DNA of 64,000 nt from Corynebacterium jeddahense (lineage in GTDB: Bacteria > Actinomycetota > Actinomycetes > Mycobacteriales > Mycobacteriaceae): the NCBI RefSeq assembly GCF_028609865.1, contig NZ_CP063194.1, positions 434,001 to 498,000 on the forward strand, given 5' to 3'. Made by a program: the position numbers and the translations under genes. The notes below the pieces were generated by a model that was given only the letters and a program-made list of their open reading frames with translations, had not been told where the DNA came from and made no database searches. This document shows positions 1 through 8,184 of the stretch, piece after piece. Numbering within the stretch: the first letter of the stretch is position 1; every line of letters starts with the position of its first letter.

Positions 1-607
1 TCTCAAAGCCAACCCGGGCGTCGAGCGCGAGGGTGAGGTCGGTGGACGGGACGCCGTCGAGAAGCATGTGCCCGATGACCTTGTGCACCGCGTTCAGCGG
101 GTCGAGGTCTTGGCGGCTCGCGTCGCCCGCGACGGCGGTGGGGAGGTCGCGCACGCGATGTGCGGCCAGTGCGGACGGGAGGGCAAAAAGGGCGACCGGA
201 TCGAGCTGCATGAACTCGGCGCGGACATCGAGGTGCGCGGCGAGCTCGCGTACCCGCTGTTCGGCGGAAATGCCGCATGCGTCGCCGGGGATCGGATCGA
301 TGAAGTGCGGGGCGGCGGGGCGCGCGAGGTTGATGTCTAAGAGGTTGTAGGTATTCTCCCCGCCGATGGCCCCCTCGCAGTAGCGGGCGGTGACGACGTC
401 ATCGACCCGGCTGATAAAGCCCTGCGCCAACAACAGCCCGTGCGCGAGCTCGATGTCGTTGCCGGGGGTGCGCATGAGCGTGGCGACGGATTTGCCTCCG
501 GCCCGAACCTCCAACGGCTCTTCAACCGCGACCTGGCCCGCGCGGGTGTCCCGGGTGCCGTCGGCGCCAATCTTTGTTACAGCGAAGCTGCGTTTACTCC
601 TGCTCAT
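1..607 (-). CDS. fdhD: FdhD, formate dehydrogenase accessory sulfurtransferase (5' part, 3' end off the left edge)
   Basis: FdhD passes sulfur from a cysteine desulfurase to the molybdenum cofactor of formate dehydrogenase. The visible ~202 residues read EEPLEVRAGG, ATLMRTPGNDIELAHG and then YNLLDINL, the standard FdhD N-terminal block. Start ATG is at 607; no strong ribosome binding site is visible, so the exact start is uncertain. The protein continues beyond base 1 (family length about 270-300). Odd point: the conserved CxxC loop reads C-G-I-S near residue 111, so only one of the two cysteines is present. Its position just upstream of rpsH fits corynebacterial genomes, where formate dehydrogenase genes can lie between rplE and rpsH (recalled synteny). 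Confidence 0.85.
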   Translation of the reverse strand, partial: MSRSKRSFAVTKIGADGTRDTRAGQVAVEEPLEVRAGGKSVATLMRTPGNDIELAHGLLLAQGFISRVDDVVTARYCEGAIGGENTYNLLDINLARPAAPHFIDPIPGDACGISAEQRVRELAAHLDVRAEFMQLDPVALFALPSALAAHRVRDLPTAVAGDASRQDLDPLNAVHKVIGHMLLDGVPSTDLTLALDARVGFE

Positions 608-751
608 TGCACCGATGCTAGCGCCGGGGATGACGGTTGTGGCGAGTGTATGCTGCGCGCCGTGGAAGCAATTGTGCACGAGCGCATCGCCTCACCGCGC
701 ATTTGTGTCCGGGGTTCGACCATGCGGCCAATGTACCTGCGAGAACGCGGG

Positions 752-760
752 TTATCCACA
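752..760 (+). promoter_or_regulatory. Perfect DnaA-box consensus (TTATCCACA)
   Basis: A single exact match to TTATCCACA in the 255-base gap between the divergently oriented fdhD and the DUF2786 gene. Binding is inferred from sequence only. Nothing else convincing is seen in the gap (608-862). Confidence 0.35.
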
Positions 761-862
761 GGGCGGCAGGCACGAATTTCACAGGGGCGGCCCGTCGTGT
801 CGGCCACGTTGGCTATAACTACACCCACACATCCGAAACCAGGGAAGGGGTGGGTGCGTCCG

Positions 863-1576
863 ATGCGTACCGAGGACAAGATCAAACAACGAGTGCAAAA
901 ACTGCTGAACCAGGCGCGCGACAGGGAGGGCACGCCCGAGGGGGACGTGTTTTACGCCCGCGCGTTCGAGCTCATGGCGCAATACGGCTACGAGCAGCGG
1001 TACATCGACGGCCCGGAACCGTCCGAGGTGGGCCAGCGCGCCTACGAATTCACGGGCTCGTACACGGAGATGCAGGCGAACCTCCTGCTCACCATCGCGG
1101 CTGCGCTGCATTGCACCGGGTTTTCGCAGCGCGTGTACAACTCCACGCGGATGAAGGACGCCGTCATCTTCGGGTGCGTGCGCCACCTCGAACGCGTGGA
1201 CATGCTCTACCCGCTGCTGCTACCGGCGATGCTCGCGGACGCCCAGAAGCTGCACGCCAACAGTTGGGGTGAGTCGGCGGTGGTTCGGCGGCGCTCCTTC
1301 ATGTCCGGGTTCGCGGCCAGCATCGGTGCGCGGCTTTCGCAAGCCGAGCGCACCGTGGAGGAATCCGACGGTGAATACGGGCTCGTGCTTGTCGACGACT
1401 TTCAGAAAGCCACCGAAGCCCGCGACAACTTCGCCGCGGAGCAGGGCTTTCTCCTGGGCAACTACGCGTCGAAGCGGTCGTTCGACGCGGACGCGTTCAG
1501 CCAGGGCCACGCGGCAGGACAGCGCTCCGACATCGGGCAGAGCCGAGTGCGAGCCCGGCCCGCCCTGCCGTTCTAG
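863..1576 (+). CDS. DUF2786 domain protein
   Basis: Unknown function. The first ~45 residues (IKQRVQKLLNQAR ... ARAFELMAQYGY) match the DUF2786 pattern found in actinobacterial and phage proteins. The rest is a helical domain of about 190 residues with the basic segment VVRRRSFMSGF. The start at 863 gives 237 residues; the frame stays open back to 440 but upstream sequence is not protein-like. GTG at 854 is an alternative start. A G-rich stretch (GAAGGGG) precedes the start. Its stop overlaps the stop of the opposite M20 gene, the two sharing the tetranucleotide CTAG. Role unassigned. Confidence 0.75.
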   Translation: MRTEDKIKQRVQKLLNQARDREGTPEGDVFYARAFELMAQYGYEQRYIDGPEPSEVGQRAYEFTGSYTEMQANLLLTIAAALHCTGFSQRVYNSTRMKDAVIFGCVRHLERVDMLYPLLLPAMLADAQKLHANSWGESAVVRRRSFMSGFAASIGARLSQAERTVEESDGEYGLVLVDDFQKATEARDNFAAEQGFLLGNYASKRSFDADAFSQGHAAGQRSDIGQSRVRARPALPF

Positions 1577-2808
1577 CCCCCGTCCTCGTCCACCAGCCAC
1601 GCGGCCGCAGCCACGATCATCGCCTCGGCCGCCCGGTCGAGCGTGGGCTGGAGGTCCGGCGCGAACGTGGGGGAGTGGTTCCCGGGGGCGTTTTCCCAGT
1701 CGGCGAAACCGCCCACACCCCAGTACGTGTACGGCACGCCGAGGGCGTCCGGGATGATGGAGAAATCCTCCGAGGCGGGGATCCGGCCCAGGTCCATGGC
1801 CTCGTCGTCGAAGTAGGCGTCGAAGGCGTCGCGCACCCGTGAGGTGATCACCGGGTTGTTGTCCGTGAGCGGGTACTCGTCGTAGAAGGTGATCTCCGGC
1901 TCCCGGGGGCTTCCGGCGGCGATGCACTCGCCGCGCACGATGCGGATGATCGCGCTGCGCAGCTTGTCGCTGACCTCGCGGGTGTACGCGCGGGTGTTTA
2001 CACGCAGCTCGGCGGTCTCCGGGATCACGTTGGCCTTCACGCCGGCGTGGAGCGCACCGACGGTGAGCACAGCGGTGTCTTTCGCCTCGATCTCGCGGGC
2101 GACCACGGTGTGCAGACGGGTGACGATATTGGAGGCGAGTAGGATCGGATCCACCCCCTTTTCCGGCATGGAGCCGTGGGTGCCCTTGCCCCAGACTTCA
2201 ATGTGTGCAGAGAAGGCCTGGGACATAAACGGCCCAGGGCGGGTGCCCACGAAGCCCGCGGGCAGCATGGGCAGCACGTGCTGGCCCAAGTAGACGTCCG
2301 GTTTCGGCATCGCCTCCCGCACGCCGTTCGCCAGCATCACGCGCGAGCCGGCATACGCCTCCTCCGCGGGCTGGAACACGGCGACCAGGGTGCCGCGCCA
2401 GCAGTCGCGGTTGGCGGCGAAAGCTTCCAGCGCTCCGAGCACGCCCATGATGTGGAAGTCGTGCCCGCAGGCGTGCGCCACGTGCTCTTCGTGTCCGCTG
2501 ACCGCATCGATCTGCGTGGCAGTAGAGGCGTACGGCTTCGCGGAGCGCTCCTGGACGGGTAGGCCGTCGATGTCCGCGCGGATAGCCACCACAGGCCCGG
2601 GGCCGTTGTCCAGCACGCACACGGTGCCGGTCTCTCCGACCTGCAGGTGGGACAACTGCAGCGCATCCAGGCGGGAACGGATCTTCGATGCGGTCTGAAG
2701 CTCCTGCAACGACAGCTCGGGATGCTGGTGGAACCACACGTAGAGTGCCTCGCGCGCTTGGCGCGTGGCGTCCAGCGTTCCAACAAGCTGAGCAAGAGCG
2801 GATTCCAT
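1573..2808 (-). CDS. M20 family amidohydrolase (hippurate hydrolase/aminoacylase type)
   Basis: A 411-residue cytoplasmic metallohydrolase that would cleave N-acyl amino acids or related amides. Family signatures are present: WFHQHPELS near the N-terminus, the metal-binding HACGHDFH block, FQPAEEAYAG with the catalytic glutamates, ASEDFS, and NHSPTF near the C-terminus. The middle part (from GKGTHGSMPEKGVDP) is the dimerisation domain with its conserved histidine. Start 2808 (MESALAQL) was chosen because the upstream open frame is arginine-rich and implausible. No signal peptide. Substrate cannot be fixed from sequence. It stands alone and is convergent with the DUF2786 gene. Confidence 0.88.
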   Translation of the reverse strand: MESALAQLVGTLDATRQAREALYVWFHQHPELSLQELQTASKIRSRLDALQLSHLQVGETGTVCVLDNGPGPVVAIRADIDGLPVQERSAKPYASTATQIDAVSGHEEHVAHACGHDFHIMGVLGALEAFAANRDCWRGTLVAVFQPAEEAYAGSRVMLANGVREAMPKPDVYLGQHVLPMLPAGFVGTRPGPFMSQAFSAHIEVWGKGTHGSMPEKGVDPILLASNIVTRLHTVVAREIEAKDTAVLTVGALHAGVKANVIPETAELRVNTRAYTREVSDKLRSAIIRIVRGECIAAGSPREPEITFYDEYPLTDNNPVITSRVRDAFDAYFDDEAMDLGRIPASEDFSIIPDALGVPYTYWGVGGFADWENAPGNHSPTFAPDLQPTLDRAAEAMIVAAAAWLVDEDGG

Positions 2809-3139
2809 GCAAGGCAGTCTAAGAGGTCGCCGTCGGCGTGGGGCCGAAGGTTGGCGTCGATAAGCGATTTGCCCATTGCCCAAGGAAAGCGGTAAGTTAC
2901 CCCTCGGACTTGTGCGCCGACGCTTCGGCGTGCGCAAGCCGAGAAGTACATTTGAACATCCAACTTTGTTGCAGGCCCCCCGCCATGATGCGGACCGCGT
3001 GCAAGGGAGGCGGCGAGCGCCCCACGCTACTGAGTGTGGGGAGCGTTGAGTAGCCCCCGACAGACCACACGGAAAACGCGACCTTGAGAAGGGTCAGGTG
3101 GGTTTGGGAACCGCAACGAGAAAGGGAACGGTCACCGCA
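2809..3139 (+). promoter_or_regulatory. Leader and promoter region upstream of rpsH
   Basis: 331 bases with no convincing gene. An imperfect hairpin covers 2909-2938 (CTTG...CAAG ends, G.U pairs inside). A second possible stem is CCCCAC/GTGGGG around 3021-3042. One member of the dispersed motif family (CGTCGATAAGC) lies at 2855-2865. The region probably carries the promoter for rpsH onward, because the spc operon is split here from rplE by the fdhD block; no clear -35/-10 pair was identified. Confidence 0.35.
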
Positions 3140-3538
3140 ATGACCATGACTGATCCGATCGCGGACATGTTGTCGCGCGTGCGCAATGCAACAAATGCGC
3201 AGCACGAGACCGTGTCTATGCCGTCCTCCAAGATCAAGGTGAACATCGCCGAGATCTTGAAGCAGGAGGGCTACATCGAAGACTACAAAGTTGAGGACGA
3301 GAAGGTCGGCAAGACGCTGACGCTCAACCTCAAGTACGGCCCGACCCGCGAGGCTTCCATCGCGGGCCTGCGCCGTGTGTCCAAGCCGGGCCTGCGCGTG
3401 TACGCGAAGTCCAACGACCTGCCTCAGGTGCTCGGCGGTCTGGGCGTGGCGATCATCTCCACGTCCCACGGCCTGCTGACTGACCGCCAGGCTCACGAGA
3501 AGGGTGTAGGCGGGGAAGTCCTCGCTTACGTCTGGTAA
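3140..3538 (+). CDS. rpsH: 30S ribosomal protein S8
   Basis: 132 residues beginning [17 protein letters not shown], the universal S8 N-terminus, and ending with the conserved [10 protein letters not shown]8 binds the central domain of 16S rRNA early in 30S assembly. ATG 3140 was chosen over the in-frame upstream start at 3098 because it gives the family N-terminus. First gene of the visible spc-operon segment; rplF follows after 17 bases. Confidence 0.97.
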   Translation: MTMTDPIADMLSRVRNATNAQHETVSMPSSKIKVNIAEILKQEGYIEDYKVEDEKVGKTLTLNLKYGPTREASIAGLRRVSKPGLRVYAKSNDLPQVLGGLGVAIISTSHGLLTDRQAHEKGVGGEVLAYVW

Positions 3539-3555
3539 GGGGAGGTTGAACAGAT

Positions 3556-4092
3556 ATGTCGCGTGTAGGTAACGCACCCATCGCAATCCCGAACGGCGTC
3601 GACGTCAAGGTCGACGGCCAGCACGTCGAGGTCAAGGGCCCGAAGGGCACCATGGACCTGGATATGCCGGAGCCGATCACCGCTGCCGTCGAGGACAACC
3701 AGATCGTGGTGTCCCGTCCGGACGACCACCGCCAGAACCGCTCGCTGCACGGCCTGACCCGCTCGCTGATCAACAACCTCGTTGTCGGCGTGACCGAGGG
3801 CTACAAGATCAATATGGAGATCTTCGGCGTCGGCTACCGCGTGCAGCAGAAGGGCAAGGACCTCGAGTTCGCCCTCGGCTACTCGCACCCGATCCTGATC
3901 GAGGCGCCCGAAGGCGTCACCTTCTCCGTCGACGGCAACACCAAATTCGCCATCGAGGGCACTGACAAGCAGCAGGTTGGCCAGATCGCGGCGAACATCC
4001 GCCGTCTGCGTAAGGATGACCCGTACAAGGGTAAGGGCATCCGCTACGCCGGCGAGCAGATCCGTCGCAAGGTCGGAAAGACGGGTAAGTAA
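3556..4092 (+). CDS. rplF: 50S ribosomal protein L6
   Basis: 178 residues, normal for L6. It starts [17 protein letters not shown] and contains the C-terminal rRNA-binding signature [19 protein letters not shown]. It lies near the factor-binding region of the large subunit. A good ribosome binding site (GGGGAGG) lies 10 bases before the ATG. rplR begins only 2 bases after the stop, so the two are probably translationally coupled. Confidence 0.97.
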   Translation: MSRVGNAPIAIPNGVDVKVDGQHVEVKGPKGTMDLDMPEPITAAVEDNQIVVSRPDDHRQNRSLHGLTRSLINNLVVGVTEGYKINMEIFGVGYRVQQKGKDLEFALGYSHPILIEAPEGVTFSVDGNTKFAIEGTDKQQVGQIAANIRRLRKDDPYKGKGIRYAGEQIRRKVGKTGK

Positions 4093-4094
4093 TC

Positions 4095-4499
4095 ATGAGC
4101 AATACTGCAGAGAACACCAAGCGCACTCCGGTTGGCAAGGACATCTCGACCCGCCGCCGCGAGGCCCGCGCACGTCGCCACAACCGCATCCGCAAGGAGC
4201 TGCGCGGCACCCCGGAGACCCCGCGTCTCGTCGTCCACCGCTCCTCGCGCCACATCCACGTCCAGGTCATCGACGACCTCGCGGGCCACACGCTGGTCTC
4301 CGCGTCGTCCATCGAGCCGGAGGTGCGCAACATCGAGGGCGATAAGAAGGACAAGGCCGCCAAGGTTGGCCAGCTCGTCGCAGAGCGCGCCAAGGCTGCC
4401 GGCATCGAGGCAATCGTCTTCGACCGCGGCGGCTACAAGTACCACGGCCGCGTCGCGGCCCTGGCAGAGGCAGCTCGTGAAGGTGGTCTGAAGTTCTAA
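4095..4499 (+). CDS. rplR: 50S ribosomal protein L18
   Basis: 134 residues. The core [18 protein letters not shown] and the C-terminal [24 protein letters not shown] are typical L18, which binds 5S rRNA. Slightly longer than the ~117-residue E. coli protein because of an N-terminal extension ([20 protein letters not shown]). Tightly packed behind rplF in the spc operon. Confidence 0.97.
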   Translation: MSNTAENTKRTPVGKDISTRRREARARRHNRIRKELRGTPETPRLVVHRSSRHIHVQVIDDLAGHTLVSASSIEPEVRNIEGDKKDKAAKVGQLVAERAKAAGIEAIVFDRGGYKYHGRVAALAEAAREGGLKF

Positions 4500-4539
4500 T
4501 GATCACCGCAACCATCACCATCAACGGAAGGATCGCGTA

Positions 4540-5217
4540 ATGGCCGAACGTGAACGGCGTGACGGCGGGCGCTCCGCCGGCGACCAGAACAACAACGACC
4601 GCAATGACCGCAACGATCGCGGCAACCGCGGTGACCGTGGCGAGCGCGGGGGCCGAGGCGGCCGCCGCGACGATCGTCGCAACAACAACCAGAACGACGA
4701 GCGCGATAAGTACATCGAGCGCGTCATCACCATCAACCGCGTGGCAAAGACCGTCAAGGGCGGCCGCAACATGTCCTTCACCGCACTCGTCGTCGTCGGC
4801 GACGGTGAGGGCATGGTCGGCGTCGGCTACGGCAAGGCCAAGGAAGTTCCCGCCGCGATTCAGAAGGGTGCAGAAGAGGCTCGCAAGAACTTTTTCCGCG
4901 TCCCGATGATCGGCGGCACCATCCCGCACCCGGTGCAGGCCGAAGAGGCTGCCGGCATCGTGATGCTCCGCCCGGCTGCGCCCGGTACCGGTGTCATCGC
5001 CGGCGGCGCCGTCCGCCCGGTGCTCGAGTGCGCTGGCGTGCAGGACATCCTGGCGAAGTCCCTCGGCTCCGACAACGCGCTCAACGTGGTCCAGGCGACC
5101 GTGGCTGCCCTGAAGCAGCTCGTGCGCCCGGAGGAGATCGCCGCGAAGCGCGGCAAGTCCCTCGAGGACGTTGCCCCGGCACGTATGCTGCGCGCACGCG
5201 CAGGACAGGAGGCCTAA
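4540..5217 (+). CDS. rpsE: 30S ribosomal protein S5 with a long Arg/Asn/Asp/Gly-rich N-terminal extension
   Basis: 225 residues against ~166 in E. coli. From about residue 55 the sequence ([19 protein letters not shown]) is canonical S5, followed by the double-stranded-RNA-binding-like fold. The first ~55 residues are low-complexity, with repeated NDR, RGG and DDR elements, and are probably disordered. An in-frame upstream start was not needed: ATG 4540 follows an AAGGATCG sequence. S5 acts in decoding accuracy and mRNA entry. Gene order rplR-rpsE-rpmD is standard. Confidence 0.96.
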   Translation: MAERERRDGGRSAGDQNNNDRNDRNDRGNRGDRGERGGRGGRRDDRRNNNQNDERDKYIERVITINRVAKTVKGGRNMSFTALVVVGDGEGMVGVGYGKAKEVPAAIQKGAEEARKNFFRVPMIGGTIPHPVQAEEAAGIVMLRPAAPGTGVIAGGAVRPVLECAGVQDILAKSLGSDNALNVVQATVAALKQLVRPEEIAAKRGKSLEDVAPARMLRARAGQEA

Positions 5218-5222
5218 GCACA

Positions 5223-5408
5223 ATGGCTCTGAAGATTACGTTGCACCACGGCAAGGTCGGCGAGAAGCCGATGACCCGCAAGAACCTCGAGGCCCTCGGC
5301 CTGCGCAAGATCGGCCAGTCCGTGGTCAAGCCGGACAACGCCGCGACGCGCGGCCAGATCCTCAAGGTGCGCCACCTCGTCACCGTCGAAGAAGTTGCAG
5401 GGGAGTAG
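5223..5408 (+). CDS. rpmD: 50S ribosomal protein L30
   Basis: 61 residues ([15 protein letters not shown] ... VTVEEVAGE), normal for L30. It contains the [20 protein letters not shown] core. The start is 5 bases after the rpsE stop, preceded by the AGGAGG of the rpsE end, which can serve as its ribosome binding site. A longer open frame begins upstream inside rpsE, but the family N-terminus fixes the start at 5223. Confidence 0.95.
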   Translation: MALKITLHHGKVGEKPMTRKNLEALGLRKIGQSVVKPDNAATRGQILKVRHLVTVEEVAGE

Positions 5409-5415
5409 ATACCAC

Positions 5416-5880
5416 ATGGCTGACATCATCAAGCTCCATGATCTGCGCCCGGCAGAGGGCGCGAACAAGGCCAAGACCCGCGTCGGCCGCGGTGAGGCGT
5501 CCAAGGGTAAGACCGCTGGTCGCGGTACGAAGGGCACCAAGGCTCGCAAGCAGGTTTCCGCTGCTTTCGAGGGTGGCCAGATGCCGCTGCACATGCGTCT
5601 GCCGAAGCTGAAGGGCTTCAAGAACCCGAACCGCGTCGAGTACCAGGTGGTCAACGTCGCGGATCTGGCGAAGGCCTTCCCGCAGGGCGGCGACGTCACC
5701 GTCGCCGACATCGCCGCGAAGGGCCTCGTGCGCCCGAAGCAGCCGGTGAAGGTGCTCGGCGAGGGTGACATCAACGTCGCGCTCAACGTCACCGCGAACA
5801 AGTTCTCCAAGTCCGCTGAGGAGAAGATCAAGGCCGCTGGCGGTTCCGCCAACGTGGTCGAGTTCTCCAAGCGCGGCTAA
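5416..5880 (+). CDS. rplO: 50S ribosomal protein L15
   Basis: 154 residues starting [18 protein letters not shown], with the glycine/lysine-rich early-assembly segment ([21 protein letters not shown]) and the C-terminal [16 protein letters not shown] ribosome binding site (GGGGAG) lies 9 bases upstream, inside the end of rpmD. It is the last gene of this operon segment and is followed by a strong terminator. secY, often the next gene in bacteria, is displaced by about 5 kb here. Confidence 0.96.
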   Translation: MADIIKLHDLRPAEGANKAKTRVGRGEASKGKTAGRGTKGTKARKQVSAAFEGGQMPLHMRLPKLKGFKNPNRVEYQVVNVADLAKAFPQGGDVTVADIAAKGLVRPKQPVKVLGEGDINVALNVTANKFSKSAEEKIKAAGGSANVVEFSKRG

Positions 5881-5900
5881 GAGCACTTAGCTTTACGACG

Positions 5901-5940
5901 AACCCCCGCCCCGGACATCCCCGTCCAGGGCGGGGGTTTC
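5901..5940 (+). terminator. Rho-independent terminator of the rpsH-rplO operon
   Basis: The stem AACCCCCGCC / GGCGGGGGTT brackets an inner stem (CCGGAC/GTCCAGG) and is followed by a short T tract (TTTC). It sits 20 bases after the rplO stop. Confidence 0.85.
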
Positions 5941-6045
5941 GCCGTTGGTGGGGAGGGCGTCCCGCCGGATTCTGCCTCGAAGTGTCTGGGGAGCGTGGGG
6001 GATTTGTTCACTCGCGCGGTCGGTCTGGGTGAACTAATCCCTAGT

Positions 6046-7147
6046 TGGGGGGTGAGCGGTTCGTTGTCGAGGCTGGCCTGCAGGCCTGGGTTAAACGCGT
6101 GGGTGGTGATGAGCAGGCGGTCCTGGTCGGCGGGCGCGATTGCGTCGCCGGTTACCGGCTCCCACGCCGACAATGAAGCCGCAGGCTTGGGCCCGCGCCG
6201 CAGCGTGATCGTTTCGGCGTCGGTGACTAGTTCGTGGCGCCCGGCGGGAAGGAAGACGGTGTTGGTGGCGGAGGAGCCGTCGATAAGGGCGGGGGAGGAG
6301 AGTTCCCATTCGGCGGCTTCGGCGGTGGTGAAGGCGCGATGCAGCGTGGTGGTTTCGGGCATGAGGCGTTGGAAGAAGTAAGTGTCGGCGGTGCCGGGCA
6401 CGTCGACGATGCGGTGGATGCCGGCGTCGATTTCTGTGATGCCGACGGGTTCGGTGAGGGCGAGCGTGGTTTCGCCGCGCACGCTGATGGTGCGGGGTTG
6501 CTCTGCGACGAGGCTGAGCGTGCGCTCGCCTGATGAGCCGGTGAGCTGCACTTTCGTTGGCGGTGGCGTTGATGGTGGCGGTGTTGGCGTTGGGGGTGAA
6601 GCGCAGCCACGGGTGGGGGTCTTGGGCGGCGGGCCACCAGGCGGTGTCGTCGAGGCCGTCGAAGGCGGCGGTCAGCGACCGGGATGCGCGGGCGCCGCCG
6701 AAGGCGGTGGCGTCGGCGGCGGAGGAGGATGCGGAGGCATTACCTTCCATCGCAACGCCCACCGGTGTGCCCGCGGAGGGGTAGTCCGGCACCAGGTTGC
6801 GCACGTCCTTGCCTTCAGCGGCGGTAGCGAGGTGCGCGGACTGTGCGCGTTGCGCGGCGCCGTAGTTGCGCACTGCCAGCGCCGGGGTATCCGTCACGAT
6901 GTCCGCATCGCCGCTGGTGAGCGTCGCGGGGAAGTAGCCGAATTCGCGCCATAGGAGGGGCAGGGCTTCGCCGCCGGCGTCGATGCGCATGGGGGTGGCG
7001 CTGGTCAGCATCATGTCGCGCGCGGGCTCCAGCGCATAGATATCGACGTCCCCGAAGCGCACGGTCGCCTCGCCAAGATCGGGCACGCTCGTCGACGCCA
7101 CCTCCTCCTCCAAGTCGTGCCGCACCACGACGACGCCCCCTCGCGCC
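6046..7147 (-). pseudogene. aftD-like arabinofuranosyltransferase, middle/C-terminal fragment
   Basis: A broken piece of a large alpha-(1->3)-arabinofuranosyltransferase (AftD family), which builds cell-wall arabinan. Read on the minus strand from ~7147, one frame gives VVVVRHDLEEEV, ALEPARDMMLTSAT, then a discoidin-like carbohydrate-binding part (FDGLDDTAWWPAAQDPHPW) up to ~6560. There the frame shifts, and the second frame continues (GERTLSLVAEQPRTISVRG ... ITTHAFNPGLQASLDNEPL). The fragment stops abruptly at a run of Gs near 6046-6053. The 5' two thirds are missing, and the true C-terminus lies 4 kb away at 10237-10698. No usable start remains. The assignment rests on recalled AftD architecture. 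Confidence 0.7.
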
Positions 7148-7624
7148 CCATCACCGTCACCTCCGGCCCCGAGCGCGCCGAAGTGGTGCCGCAGCGCGCC
7201 GGGCTCGGCATCGACTACTCGGCGACGGTGGAGGCGGCCGGGCTGCAGTCCGCAAGCCCGATTGAGCGCCTCAGCGGCCTGATCCGCGAGCACGAAGTGG
7301 CCGTCGTCCCCTTAGTCGACGACGCGAAACTCCCCCCCGAAATCACCCGCCTGCAGAAAGAACTGCACCGCGACCCAATCGACGCCGCCATCACCCTCGA
7401 GGGAGGTACCGCCCGCGAGCGCACCTCCGAAGACGGCCAAGACGTCCCCGCCGACGCGCTGCGCACCCAACTGACCGCCCACTGGCTCAACCCCGACGGC
7501 GTCACCGTTGAGCCGCAACCAACAGCGCCGCGCATCGGTGCCTCCGCCCTGAAAGAAGCAATGGATGGTCCGGTCCACCGCGCCCTCTTCGGGCCGCTGA
7601 CCGTCAACGGCCGCGAGGACGTCA
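7148..7624 (+). pseudogene. VanW-like protein fragment (peptidoglycan-binding-4 repeats)
   Basis: An internal piece of a VanW-family envelope protein. The translated segment (GLGIDYSATVEAAG ... EHEVAVVPLVDDAKL ... PPEITRLQKELHRDPIDAAI ... GQDVPADALRTQLTAHWL) shows the order of elements typical of the repeated domain before the VanW domain. The N-terminus with its signal anchor and the VanW domain itself are absent. It abuts the aftD fragment at ~7147 and runs in frame into an unrelated ABC ATPase piece at ~7624, giving an apparent 330-codon open frame that is a chimera of remnants. Function is not expected. Confidence 0.6.
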
Positions 7625-7964
7625 AAGCCGTCGCCCAGATGCTGGTACGCGAACCCCAACTCCTCCTTCTCGACGAACCCACCTCCGCCCTCGACCTCCA
7701 CCATCAAGTAAGCGTGCTCACCATCATCCGCAACATCGTCGCCGAATCGGAACGCCAAGCCGTCGTCGCAATCCACGACCTCAACCTCGCCGCCCGCTAC
7801 TGCGACGAACTCCTGGTCATGAAAGCTGGCCGCGTAATCACGCACGGCGAACTCCTCGACGTGCTCACCCCCGAACTCCTCCAAGACGTCTACGGCATCG
7901 AAGCATCGAAGCCCGCGTCCTTTACGACCCAGTCTCAGGCGCGCCCGTCATCTGCCCGGCGTAG
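7625..7964 (+). pseudogene. Siderophore-type ABC transporter ATPase, 3' half only
   Basis: The translated text VAQMLVREPQLLLLDEPTSA carries Walker B and the D-loop; VVAIHDLNLAARYCDELLVM holds the H-loop histidine; a FepC/FecE-type tail follows. Walker A, the Q-loop and the LSGGQ signature are absent, so it cannot be a working ATPase. Near the end an 8-base tandem duplication (GCATCGAA at 7895-7902 and 7903-7910) shifts the frame; removing one copy restores the natural-looking tail EARVLYDPVSGAPVICPA ending at the TAG at 7962-7964. It is a decayed 3' gene remnant fused to the vanW remnant. Confidence 0.75.
7895..7910 (+). repeat. 8-base tandem duplication that frameshifts the ABC ATPase remnant
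   Basis: GCATCGAA occurs twice in direct succession. Deleting one copy reconnects YGIEA to the family C-terminus in one frame, so this is a recognisable inactivating lesion. Confidence 0.75.
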
Positions 7965-8184
7965 GGAAGGTAGTGGTTTGATCCGTCTTGGCGTGGAACT
8001 GGTCTGGGGAGGCATTCAACGAGAGTCACCGCAGGTGGGGTGCATATGTATTTTCGATGTCGGCTCAAAGGTAAACTATGTCACATATCACAATATTGAA
8101 AATGAGTAACGCGCGTGATAGTGTCAGTACTAATGTGTTTATCTCATACGAACGCCGCCTTCATCCCTACCTCAAGGAGCTGTC

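Noticed and set aside
440..862. Upstream extension of the DUF2786 frame to base 440
   Set aside because: It overlaps the 5' end of fdhD on the other strand and its translation is not protein-like; the family N-terminus begins at 863.
7117..8109. Treating the 330-codon frame as one functional gene
   Set aside because: It joins incomplete halves of two unrelated families, lacks Walker A and a supported start, and its tail is frameshifted by an 8-base duplication.
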